NCBI GenBank assembly: GCA_964035575.1 | Contig: OZ037883.1 | Location: 248,001-312,000 of the forward strand | Length of the DNA: 64,000 nt | Direction: 5' to 3' | From: Rhynchopus sp. YZ270_cl-10 | Taxonomy: Eukaryota > Euglenozoa > Diplonemea > Diplonemida > Diplonemidae | Shown here: positions 18,575 through 28,400 of the stretch, piece by piece | Position numbering within the stretch: position 1 is the first letter of the stretch | How the letters are laid out: every line of letters starts with the position of its first letter | Position numbers and translations under genes: made by a program | The notes under the pieces: generated by a model | Told to the model about the DNA's origin: nothing | Seen by the model: the letters and a program-made list of their open reading frames with translations, nothing else | Database searches by the model: none

Positions 18575-19205
18575 ATCCCCAAAACCCCCTCCCCCACCTT
18601 GCTTTTTGTCGTTACACTACCCTTTATGCTGCTTTGCGACAACCACTGAGCTGGGTTCTCGTACACCACAAAAAAAACCCCCCTTTTTTTGTTGAGAATG
18701 AAATGATTTGATCACCCCACCCACCCCCCCATCCCAGTTAGCAGAAACCCTTGGGGCACTCTGCCTATTGCATACGTTGATGTTGGTTGTTGTTGTTTTT
18801 TTTTCTTCTTTTTTGTTTCGTTCGTGTTATTATATCGAAAAAAATGGAGTCAGATAGTTTCTGTCGGCGCTACGTCGTGATAACCTGGGTCGGTAATCAC
18901 TCCATAGGTGACCTTGATCGTGACTGCGCGTTGTTAAAATAAGGTCTTCTCTCTTGGGGAAGGGAATTAGGATTGTTTTTTTTGTTTGAAAGTCAGATGT
19001 CTTCACATGCACAGGGTTATAGTCAGATCTATACACTCAAAATAGCCAGATCTTTTCAATTTCTATACACTGTCTTTGTGTGTTTCCCCCTTTTCCCGCA
19101 CCATTCGGCAGTCTTCGCTGTACAGGATTGATGAGAAATATCATCTGATCTGATAGCAAAGACGACACCAAGACAAAAAAAAATAATGAAAAGAACAGCT
19201 TATAA

Positions 19206-19236
19206 GATGACCCTAAGCCTCTCGTGCTTAGTCACC
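19206..19236 (-). repeat. CGAGAGG stem-loop, best-formed member
   Basis: Minus-strand fold: GGTGA and CTAAGC pair with GCTTAG and TCATC around the loop ACGAGAG, with a two-base GG bulge. Same layout as the members at 31978 and 55858. Confidence 0.6.
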
Positions 19237-19962
19237 TTTATCATATTCGTTGTCGCGGAGCAACAGCTGCGCTGGTTTCAGGAATGATGTCTTTTCCCCC
19301 ATGAAATATACCCCCCTTCTTTATTTATTCGCGCCTCCATCCTCGCCGTACTTCAGGTAAAGCACACAGTTCTTTTGGTTTGAAAAACTCTTGGTGATCA
19401 TTGTTCGGGGGTTATTTTATTTTTTTGATCAAATAGAAGTGAAATTCTATTATTTCAGGCACGATGTCACACAAAAAAACGCTGGTGGTCATTGTTCAGG
19501 GGTGGGGTTTTCACTAAGATTCACCAAGATCTGATAGCTAACATATACCTGAGATAAGACGTATGGGGGCTCCTTGGTAAAACCCCCCCACCTCTTAGAT
19601 AAGATCTTTTGTATACGATGAAAAAATGGAGAGAAAAAAAGAGGGAAAGTCGGTGGAGTAAGGGGGAGGGGGAAAACGCTCGTGAAAGGATGGAACGTCA
19701 AGGGGGTCAAGAAGAAACCTTTTATTTCCTTTTTTTACTGTACTCGCGGACAGCTAAAAAAAATAAAATATTCTGAAAAAGGTTTTTTTGTGTATTTCGT
19801 GTGTGTTTTTTTTTCTTCTTTTTTCCTTTTTTTGAGAGTTAAGAATTATGGGTGGACACAAGAAGGGAGTAAACGATGAAAATTCTCGTCACTTTGAAAA
19901 AGAATCTTGCAAAAAATGCACCTCAGTGTAGGGGCGCACACCTCAAAAAGAAACGTTGAAAA

Positions 19963-19994
19963 GAGCAACTTAAGCCTCTCGTGACTAAGCCGCC
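19963..19994 (-). repeat. CGAGAGG stem-loop member
   Basis: On the minus strand a CTTA/TAAG stem flanks a loop containing CACGAGAG. The stem differs in sequence from the CTAAGC members but still pairs. Confidence 0.45.
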
Positions 19995-20310
19995 TTTTAA
20001 AAAAAAAAAAACTACACTCACCCATGCTGATTGTGATACCGAATTAGTGCGATTTGGACGTACCCCTTCCCTTAGAAGAAGAAAGAGCAAAAAGGAATAA
20101 CTATTCATGCAAGGCACCTCCAACTGGCGGAACGATGTCAGCCCCGGATAAAAAATATCAGGACTCTCAACGCTCCCCCTCTTCAAATCCTCACATTTTT
20201 TGGAAGACTCTGAACACTGTGTGGTATCCATCATCTGTTAAACGCGCCATTCGGTCCAGCATGAAAGAAAAGAAAAAATGATGCAATGGTACGCACGTTG
20301 CTTGTACACT

Positions 20311-20409
20311 GCAAAGTAAATGACCTGGCTTGTGGTTGTGTTTGTGGTTTCACCGTTGGTTTACAACGGTGAAACCACAAAACCACAAGTCAATTCATTT
20401 TTACTTCAC
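20311..20409. mobile_element. ~100-bp fold-back element
   Basis: TTGTGGTTTCACCGTTG and its complement face each other across a 4-5 base loop near 20360. The arms extend outwards through CTTGTGGTT and AAGTAAA with a 4-base bulge and some mismatches, to about 45 bases each. Non-coding; about 540 bases beyond the stop of the ankyrin gene. Confidence 0.65.
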
Positions 20410-20608
20410 TGTAAGATCTACCCCAAACCCCCCCTTCCCCGAGAAACATGATGAAAATATTAAAAACACATAGAAAAAACAGCATACATCATTAGCCAAC
20501 AGCAGAGAGAAGTAGAGACAAGAGACAAATACGTATTTGCTGTTAGGATAGGAATAAATTGGATAGCAAAAAAAGAGAGAAAACAAATATAAAACGAAAG
20601 GCACGTAG

Positions 20609-20646
20609 GCTGACCACTAAGCCCCTCTCCTTTGTGCTTAGTCACC
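20609..20646 (-). repeat. CGAGAGG stem-loop member with enlarged loop
   Basis: GGTGA and CTAAGC pair with GCTTAG and a TCA-containing partner, with a 13-base loop that still contains GGAGAGG. It lies about 300 bases downstream of the ankyrin-gene stop. Confidence 0.5.
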
Positions 20647-20948
20647 TTGCGTCACCGTCACTAATGTGCTGAGCAGCAAAGCAAAACAATAAACCCCCCC
20701 TCCGCTCCTCCCCTAATAACCGAGTTTCTCCCCCCTCCCTTTGGGTATAACCTTTCACCACAATCTTTAATCCGTGCAACGAAAAAACACTTTGTAAGAT
20801 AAATGCTTTTTGTCAAATATGCAAAAGAAATGCACATAATTTACGATATGTTTGGTGCTCCTGACCATATTGCGCACTTCTTGCGTGGTTGCCGCGTACT
20901 TCGTTTTTTTTTTTTTTGGATTTCTGGGGGTACCATTTACCCTTTTTT

Positions 20949-22493
20949 TCACTGAGCTTGCGCCAACTCAGTTTCTTTGAGGTATCTCGCAAGCTGCACA
21001 TGCCGTCTCCGTTCTGCAAGGAAGACTGCGCTGCGGCCAAGGCTATCGACAGCGGCGATCTTTGCGCCTGCACGGATGAGGTGCGAGCACACCTCCTCTT
21101 CACCATACTCAGCTGCGAACATAAGCGCCGTGTAACCGTAGGGATCTTGCACGTTGACGTCACAGCCATGCTCGAGGAGAGCCGTCACTGTATCCACCTC
21201 ACCGTGATAGCCGCTTATCATGAGAAGCGAACGTCCATCCTCATCCACCGTCGCCACCTGATCCGCACACCGCCCAGTCTCCAACAGAATTTTCACCAAC
21301 CCTGCATGCAAAGACTTCACCGCCAACAACAACACATTCTGTTTATTCTCCTTCACCCCCAATGACACACCGTGCACTACCAGGGCCTCCGCGCAATCCC
21401 ATTTCCCAGAAACAATCGCCTCTACGAGAGGCGTATTCCCTTTCCCATTGAAGGAAGGGATGGAACCATTTTCCGCACCACCTTCGAGAAGAAATGTGCA
21501 AAGGGTGGCGTGGTTGCCGGAGATGGCACCGTACAGAGCGGTTCTGTGGTCGTAGGAGAGTGTGGAGACGTCAGCGTTGTGGGAGATGAGGAGCTTTGCG
21601 ATGTCCTGCCTGCCTAGCTCGGCAGCACAGAGGAGGGGTGGGATGCCTTGGGTGACGTCTGGGGGAACGCCTTTGGAGAGAAGGTATTCGCAGAACTGAA
21701 GGGTTTTGAAACGCCGCCGTTCCGGAGTGCAGCATTCGCACGCATGCGCACCCACCGCAGCACCATGCGCATGCCCCACATCCGCCGACGCAATAATCGC
21801 TGCCGTCAGCGGATTCGTAAACCTCGAACGCTGCCCCGCATCCGCACCCCTCGCAAGGAGAAATTCAAACATAGTTGTATTGTGGTGCTTAGCAGCTTCA
21901 ATAAGCGGTGTAGTATGCGGGTAGTGGTTGTAGCTGTCACCCGATTTTTCTGGTGTAAGAATAAGGGGAACTGGCGCACCTTTGGCGACAAGGTATTCAC
22001 AGAGGGGAAGGTCGTTTCGCTCGCATGCAAGGCAGACGGCAGATCGATAGAGGTCGTCGCTTTTTGTTAGGTCCAGGCCAGCTTCGATAAGAATGTCGAA
22101 GAGCTCGATGTCGCAGTTGACAAACCCATATTTGACGTCAGGGGCAACGAGCTTTGTTGCCAGCATTAATTCTACTAAGGCGTAGTCCCGCTTCGCCACA
22201 GCCTGGCTGCACGTAAAATAGTCGATCCGGGTGTGCCCCATTCCCTCGAGCTTTTTTAGTGCCTGGACCTGCATTGGTATGTCGACGTCAATGACAGCGT
22301 CCTCGACCATGCCAAGCTCCTGCAGCGTTGTGGTGTCCTCGCAGAGCTCCTCCCCAAGGTACCGCAGCACTGCCGTGTCGTGCCATGCTAGCTGCGATGC
22401 GCAGAGGCTGCGAAGCACTCCGACAGTGTCATGCTCGGCAACCTCAACACCTTCAGTATGCGCACTGCCAGTCACATTGAGCTGTACCAGCAT
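20949..22493 (-). CDS. ubiquitin-like / ankyrin-repeat protein
   Basis: 514 residues, single exon. Residues 1-75 follow the ubiquitin beta-grasp pattern (VEVAEHDTVGVLRSL, then LRYLGEEL, then TTLQELGMVEDAVIDV). From about residue 85 to the end come ten or more ankyrin repeats. The last ones are typical (DPYGYTALMFAAEYGEEEVCSHLIRAGA) and the first ones more divergent. One repeat carries a His/Cys-rich insertion near residue 240 (GHAHGAAVGAHACECC). Ankyrin repeats bind proteins; a UBL in front of them suggests a link to the ubiquitin-proteasome system, by analogy only. A large fold-back (22600-22724) and a GAGAGG motif lie within 250 bases upstream of the ATG. Confidence 0.85.
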   Translation of the reverse strand: MLVQLNVTGSAHTEGVEVAEHDTVGVLRSLCASQLAWHDTAVLRYLGEELCEDTTTLQELGMVEDAVIDVDIPMQVQALKKLEGMGHTRIDYFTCSQAVAKRDYALVELMLATKLVAPDVKYGFVNCDIELFDILIEAGLDLTKSDDLYRSAVCLACERNDLPLCEYLVAKGAPVPLILTPEKSGDSYNHYPHTTPLIEAAKHHNTTMFEFLLARGADAGQRSRFTNPLTAAIIASADVGHAHGAAVGAHACECCTPERRRFKTLQFCEYLLSKGVPPDVTQGIPPLLCAAELGRQDIAKLLISHNADVSTLSYDHRTALYGAISGNHATLCTFLLEGGAENGSIPSFNGKGNTPLVEAIVSGKWDCAEALVVHGVSLGVKENKQNVLLLAVKSLHAGLVKILLETGRCADQVATVDEDGRSLLMISGYHGEVDTVTALLEHGCDVNVQDPYGYTALMFAAEYGEEEVCSHLIRAGAKIAAVDSLGRSAVFLAERRRHVQLARYLKETELAQAQ

Positions 22494-22569
22494 CGTCTTT
22501 TAGGATTTCGTGTATTCTATTCTGTTTTCATAGGTGAGGTACAAAAAAAAAAATTTGATCTGAAATACA

Positions 22570-22592
22570 ACAGACCTCTCGTAAACAGTACC
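22570..22592 (-). repeat. GAGAGG motif, variant of the stem-loop family
   Basis: On the minus strand ACTGTTTACGAGAGGTCTGT lies about 80 bases upstream of the ankyrin-gene ATG. It matches the motif at 33375-33396, which is likewise about 100 bases upstream of an ATG. The simple stem seen in other members is not clear here. Confidence 0.4.
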
Positions 22593-22599
22593 TTGGTAT

Positions 22600-22724
22600 T
22601 ACACGGTGGGGTCGGTGAGCTGGACCAAAAAAAAGCTGGAGTCTCAACTAGAGGGTGTGGGTCACACCCTCTAATTGAGGCTCCCGGTTTGACTCCAGCT
22701 CAGAGGCTGGACCCCACCCGTGTA
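22600..22724. mobile_element. nested 125-bp fold-back in the ankyrin-gene 5' flank
   Basis: The outer arms TACACGGTGGGGTC and GACCCCACCCGTGTA pair with one bulged base. A middle pair GAGCTGG/CCAGCTC follows. An inner 22-bp pair (GGAGTCTCAACTAGAGGGTG... at about 22638) has two mismatches and a 3-base loop. The nesting makes one long hairpin. Confidence 0.7.
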
Positions 22725-23105
22725 CCGATGTACCAACCATCGGAGGGACGCAGGCAGTGGTTATCCCGGCGGGTTGTCGAAACCCCAGAGTGCTTTCATT
22801 GGCATGCGAGGCAGGTGTACGCATGGTACATAAAGCATTGCCCTATCCGAAGGGGTATCATCACGTTAAGTTGAAGTGCCAAAAAAGAGGGGGAAAAGGG
22901 GGTGGTGGTTTTCGTTTTACCAATACAATGGCATTTCCTCATCGTGGGGGGAGGGTTCTATCCTCACAGAGGACCGGAGGGGAGTTTTTTTTGCCTAATA
23001 ATTCGCCGAAGTTGAGTACCCACCCTGAAACTAAGGATCTGTACTCAACATTTTTGGAAGAAGCATTTTTTTTTTCTTTTGTGCTGCGAAAAAGGTGGGC
23101 TTGTA

Positions 23106-24554
23106 TTATTCTTCATCCTCGTCGTCATCGTTGACGACACGTTTTTTCTGGCGTTTCTTCAATGAAAAGAGCTCTGTTTCCATTGCCTTCTTCACCTTCA
23201 AATAGATGCCACGGATGTAACGTCGTTCTTCTAGCACCATTTGCAGGACTGTTGCGTGGTGTCCTTCGGAAATCTCCTTTTTTTCGGCGATTTTGCATCG
23301 TTTTGACTCCTCCGGGTGTCCCTGGTTGATCACATCGTCAACATATTCCGAATACATGCGGAGGCTGCTTGGCTTCTCCTTCAACACCTTCCTCTTTTTC
23401 TCTGCCGCACTCATCTTCACAAACGCTTTCCTCTCCTTCACCCCCATCCCCGCAAGCGTCAGACACCTCAATGTTGCGTCCGTTAAACTCCCATTTTGAA
23501 CAAATACATTCACCTTGTCAGCCTCATTACACCCATAAGACTCCATCACCGCGTCTGTATCAAACGAAAGGAAGGAACGAATCTGTGCTTTGGATTTATC
23601 CACAAAGCCGTAAAACGCCATAATTTTGTATGGGCTGAGATGCGTTCCGTAGGTGTTTAGCAGTTCTTCACCCTTTTTGATCTCGCGGGTTGTGTAAAAG
23701 AAAACTCCGTCCTTGCGGGTAGCGTTGGAGTGGAGGTTGAACCTTTGGGAGTCGTGGTTAAAGAAATCCCACACAGGGAGCAGGTAGGAGGTCTCAAACT
23801 CATCGAAGTGGGTGTGCCGCGACACCACGTTGGAGTATGCCCAGCGCACCTCCTCGGGCGTGTACCGTCCCCCCCTCCCTTTTGCCTTGGGCGTCTTCTT
23901 CAGCAACGTCGTCTCCACCTTTTGGTACTGTGTTTCAAAGGTCTTCCCTTCGCGTGTACTACCTTCGGAACGACATTTCACCGCCATTTCGTCGTCCCGT
24001 ACATCCAATGCATTTCTGTGCAGACCAACCCCAGGAAGCTCGCGTACATAAGCCCCAAACACAGCGTTGCCGGTATACTCTATGTCCCGCTTCTGGTCAA
24101 TCAACGCCGAGACCAGAGCCAGTTTTCCGCTGTAGTCGGATCTGCCATCGCTACCGGTAGTACCCTTCCCCGCAAGCAGGGCACTCCATGGGCCAAAGAA
24201 AATCTCCTCCCCTTCGGCGATGTCCTCCAGGGCCACACCATATTGACCCTTTTCGTCGCTCTTCACTATCGCGAATTTGCTGTTAACACGGCCGCCAGCG
24301 CGGACCAAGGCTTCAATGACTGCATCAGGGTTGCCTGCGGCAGGTTCGTTGAGGGGATACACCGTGAACTGATGGGTCTCACTACCCAACACAAATCCTG
24401 CGATACAAAGCACCAAACAACAGACAAACGCGATGAGCGTAGATGGGACCGTGGAGGAGGAGGAGGTGGTGGTCGTGTTACCACGCTTTGGGCGTTTTGC
24501 GTCGCGGGCCATTTGTTTTCTGGAAGTTTTTTTTGCCCCTTTTGTGTACGACAA
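23106..24554 (-). CDS. membrane-anchored SET-domain protein
   Basis: 482 residues from 24554; an equally good start is the in-frame ATG at 24512 (MARDAKRPKRG). A basic, Ser/Thr-rich N-terminus precedes one hydrophobic segment near residues 38-58 (STLIAFVCCLVLCIAGFVLG). A SET domain of the SETD3/SETD6/Rubisco-methyltransferase type follows: the opening strand YGVALEDIAEGEEIFF, then LLPVWDFFNHD, matching the NH-containing motif, then GEELLNTYGTHLSPYKIMAFYGFV, which holds the catalytic Tyr. The C-terminus is helical and ends in a basic KKRQKKR run plus an acidic DDDEDEE tail. This group methylates lysine or histidine on non-histone proteins. The membrane anchor is unusual for it and suggests a substrate at a membrane or in the secretory pathway. 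The substrate is unknown. Confidence 0.8.
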   Translation of the reverse strand: MSYTKGAKKTSRKQMARDAKRPKRGNTTTTSSSSTVPSTLIAFVCCLVLCIAGFVLGSETHQFTVYPLNEPAAGNPDAVIEALVRAGGRVNSKFAIVKSDEKGQYGVALEDIAEGEEIFFGPWSALLAGKGTTGSDGRSDYSGKLALVSALIDQKRDIEYTGNAVFGAYVRELPGVGLHRNALDVRDDEMAVKCRSEGSTREGKTFETQYQKVETTLLKKTPKAKGRGGRYTPEEVRWAYSNVVSRHTHFDEFETSYLLPVWDFFNHDSQRFNLHSNATRKDGVFFYTTREIKKGEELLNTYGTHLSPYKIMAFYGFVDKSKAQIRSFLSFDTDAVMESYGCNEADKVNVFVQNGSLTDATLRCLTLAGMGVKERKAFVKMSAAEKKRKVLKEKPSSLRMYSEYVDDVINQGHPEESKRCKIAEKKEISEGHHATVLQMVLEERRYIRGIYLKVKKAMETELFSLKKRQKKRVVNDDDEDEE

Positions 24555-25495
24555 CTAATGAGGGTGCGTTAGGAGTGAGAGTGGTCTTCAACGCCGTTTG
24601 CATGGTGCGGTCAGTGTTGATTGTGGTACAAAGATAAGGGGGTTGGTTCATTTCAAAGATCAGAACGACACTGTACTGCACTAGGACAGTGACAACAGCT
24701 CGCTTAAGAAATACAGCAAGTCTTCATCAAAGAAGACTTGAAAGATGCGGAGTCGTGCATCTGCGAGATAATATGTAGCAAACCTATGAGCAAGGGGCAC
24801 CGACGGGCCAGAGGAAATACACACGATACCCTCCGCACGCCAGGGGATGTAGATGTGATCAATATGCCTCTCGTGCACACATCACATCTTATAAGCACGC
24901 ACTAAGAAGAAAAATGGGAAATGAATGTCGAGAAAAAACACGCAATGTATGATAACGCAGAGCGGGAACCACGGCACGTATTCCTCACTTTTGAGACATG
25001 CAGGTCACATGCCGCAAAGAAGATCGGAAAGTGCATAAGTTACCACATCCGCTAGTATGATTCATCTGTCTCCAGATTTCGTCACGTATGATCCACGATG
25101 TTGGTAGATGGGTGGACTGTGTGGACTGAAGACAGACAACGACACCAGAGGAGAGGGGTGCAAAAAGGGTGTCGAAACAAAAGAACCCAACCCCAAGCCT
25201 CACGTTGAAAAAACAACGCAAACGTAAATAATCTAATGAAACCCAACCTTCGTATTCTGTTTCACCTCGAAAAGCAGTATGCAGCCCTAAGAAAGGGACC
25301 CAATGCAACACACGCTGCACCTTCACGGTGTGGCGGTTGCATGGGGTAGGGAGCAAAAGACAGAATAAGAAAAGACAAGAAGGACAATGAAAAGAACAGC
25401 AAGTGGACAACGAACAGACACAACGAGTTCAGTCCTGTTCTTAGGTCCGATCATATAAAAACAAAAAAATCACAGATAAATCCCGTCATCACCAA
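24555..25495. other. spacer containing the left part of duplicated block B
   Basis: Positions 24555-24619 are unique; 24620 onward is nearly identical to 5736-6578. About 25168-25246 holds sequence not shared with block A, including a CAAGCCTCACG phrase that resembles a worn stem-loop core. No gene is seen. Confidence 0.6.
24855..24885 (-). repeat. CGAGAGG stem-loop, copy of member 2
   Basis: The duplicated counterpart of 5976-6006, with the same GTGAT/ATCAC outer stem and ACGAGAG loop. Confidence 0.5.
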
Positions 25496-28400
25496 CTACG
25501 ACGGAGAGACACCTGCGTGCCCGTCTGGACACCTCTTCACACAGCAGTCCTTGCCTTCTACAGACTTCCCACAGCCAGCAGTTGCGAGGCACTCATCCGT
25601 GTCAGCCACGGAGCCTGTCGTGCACCAGTCGAGGGCGTACTCCTTGCCGGCCCCGCGCTTTGCGTCGTAGGAGATGGCTGTGAGGTGTGTGTGGCCGCTG
25701 TCTGTCGTGGAGAGCACACGAGCAAAGGGGTACTTCCCGGCCGTCAGTGCGACCACGGCCTCTGGCGGCACCGACACCGTGTGTGTGTGCCCGCTGCCTG
25801 CATGCAGCGTCAGCAGCAGCCCATACTCCTGTGTGCGTGTCTCTGCGATGATGGCCGCAACCTCCTTGCTGTGGCGCCCCATCACCAGCTCCTCCAGCGC
25901 CTTTGCCTCCTTCCACACAGACGAGCCCTGCTCGTGGATCGGCATGATCGGGTAGCGCTGCCGCACAGAGCCAACACCGGGGATATCGGGGAAGACAATC
26001 CAATGCCCGCTGGCACGCGTCTTGTGCACCTCACCTGCAGCGTTCTCCACAAAGGTGGAACCGCCAGACGTGTCCGCAGGGTCGACGTTCTTCTGGTCCT
26101 GGAAGAACTCTGCTGGTGTGCGGTAGTAGTCCTGGCGTGTCGAACCCTTCAGTGCGGTGGCTGCAGTCGCGCCGTCTCTGCCACCTGCACGCACCTGCGC
26201 AGCACCGGGCGTGTTGTTGTCGTGGAACGGGATGTTGTAGGGGTTCCAGTTCGAAAGCGGCGTTGTGTACACAATCTCGAGGGGGATCGCGTAGGACCAG
26301 CGCTGCTTCCAGCACTTCTTGTACGCACAGCGGCCCTCCGGCAGCCACACGCAGCGTGCGCCCGACGAGTCGGCCGAGACCTGCGCCTTCGTCCACACCT
26401 TCTTGATGCAGGAAGCCTGGTCGTGCAGCGACTGGCACGTCTTCGAAGCAGCGTTGTCCTGCGCGTCTGCGTGCACAAGCTGGCGTGGTGCAAACTCGTT
26501 GCACGCCTCAAGCGCACTCACCTTCGGGTGCGTCGTCTGCGCTGCAAACATGTAGTCGTTGAAGCCTCGCTTCTTGTGGTCGCGCCCCATTGCGTCTGCA
26601 GTCGCATGCGCGTAGTAGCGTGAGTAGTACGCCGTGTTCAGGGTGCCTTTGCTCCCGTTCCCGTTCATGCAGGTCAGGCCCATGGACTTGTCAACGAGGT
26701 TCCCCTTCGGCCCGTCAAACCCAGGGATGTCCTGCATCAGCTCGTCAATGTACTCAAAGCTCGTTGCAGACTTCGGCCACGGCTCCTTCGGGTTGTACTT
26801 CGCCTCTGGTGTGGGGTGCAGCTCGTACAGCGCACGGTTCGTTTTCGCGAGCTGCTCGCGTGTGAGGGGCACGTCGCGGAACTGCAGCTGCAGGTCGTTC
26901 TTCACGCGGAACCTCGACAGCGGCACGGGCTTGTTAATGGGCCTGCACGAGATGCGGTAGAACCACTGCCCAAGACGTGGCTCAAACACATCCCCGCCTT
27001 TCCCGCCATCCTGCATGCCCCTGAAGGACGTCGGCAGGAACGGCAGGTTCTCGACAAAGGACTTCTGCCCGTTGTTCGCAAGGAAGTTCACCTTCTGCAT
27101 CAGGTCCTTCCAGTCGTCTGCCGCAATGTGGTGTCTGTCCGACGCAAAGGGCTCGGCAATGCCCTCCTGCGCCTCCTGCCAGGTGCCCTCCAGGTAGCAC
27201 AGGTTCGGCTTGAAGTATTTGTCGTAGTCAGCACGCAGGGTCTTGTCCTGGGTGTTGAAGGCCTTGAAGTACGCCTTCATCTCCGCCACCTGCTCCGCCA
27301 CCGTCCCCTTCCCTGTCACACTCGGCGGCACACCGGGCAGGTCGATCGGGCGCGACGCAGGCGGCCACTCGCTGATGAACTGCGTCAGAGTCTGCGTGTG
27401 GTCAGGCTCGTCCAGCGAGAAGTCGTTGTGGCGTGTCTGGAACTGCACGCCGTTCAGCACCGCCCCGCACTCACCCATCCCGAGGGTGTACTTGAAGTTC
27501 GCGTGGTTGTGCATGCTCCCGGGTGCGCCGTCTGCGTAGCTCGCCTCGTGGTACGAATCCGTGCCTTGGTGGAAGGAACGTGTCACAGTGATCCCGCTGT
27601 GCCCCTCTGCACGAACACGCTGTGCGATCCGCGCCTCAAGCGAGATGAGCTGCCTCCCAATTGCCCCGACAGTCCCCTTCATCCGCTCAACCGACTTCGA
27701 GTCCACAGCAGCCCCGCCAGACACGTTGAACTTCAGCGGGTCCCACAGAGGGCACTTCGCCATCACTGCCTTCTCAGGGTCGAGCACAACAACCTCGATC
27801 TTCACACCGTCGCCCCAGAGCTTGTCCTTCCCTGGGTACGGCTTCACCATGCCCTTCCAGCAGCGTATCTTCGAATCCACGCCAGTCAGAACGCTCCCGG
27901 TCCCAGAGGCAAACCAGCGCGTCCCCGGCTTCGTGAGTGTGATCGAGAAGTGCTTCCCGCCGATCTCCGCAGCCGTCAGGTCCGCCTCCCCAGCCACAAG
28001 TGTCGACCCCGTCATGTCGCATTCATCAAACGCAGCCCTCGACTTCAGCTCGCGCACATCCGCAAAGTGCAGCCCCGCACGGTTGAAGGAAAGCGTGTCC
28101 CCCGTGTGCGCATACATCTTCTCCGCCATGTTGTCCGACCACACGCACCCGCCGTCCAGCTTCGTGTTCAGCGGGCTCGTCCCAGACCCCATCACCGTGC
28201 ACACGCTGCCCGCCAGACCACGGCGCATTGTGTACCGTGTCACGGGGATGTACACATGCGACACGTTGGGCAGGATCGTGCAGTATCCGTCCTTCCCTGC
28301 AGTCGCGTTCACCGCACGCAGGGTCGTGTTGAGCTCCGCCACCTGTGCCTGAAGCTGCTGCAGCACAGCTGTTGTGTTGTCCTTCGGTGCTGTGCCGGGG

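Larger units (their letters stand above)
16161..20948. other. 4.8 kb gene-poor, repeat-rich spacer
   Basis: No credible gene on either strand. It holds fold-backs at 16354-16388, 17368-17610, 18469-18574 and 20311-20409, and stem-loop family members at 19206, 19963 and 20609. Long A and T runs separate them. Short open stretches here are low-complexity and have no matching splice signals that I could find. Confidence 0.5.
22494..23105. other. spacer upstream of the ankyrin gene
   Basis: Contains the GAGAGG variant at 22570-22592 and the fold-back at 22600-22724. The remainder (22725-23105) shows no recognised feature. Confidence 0.5.
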
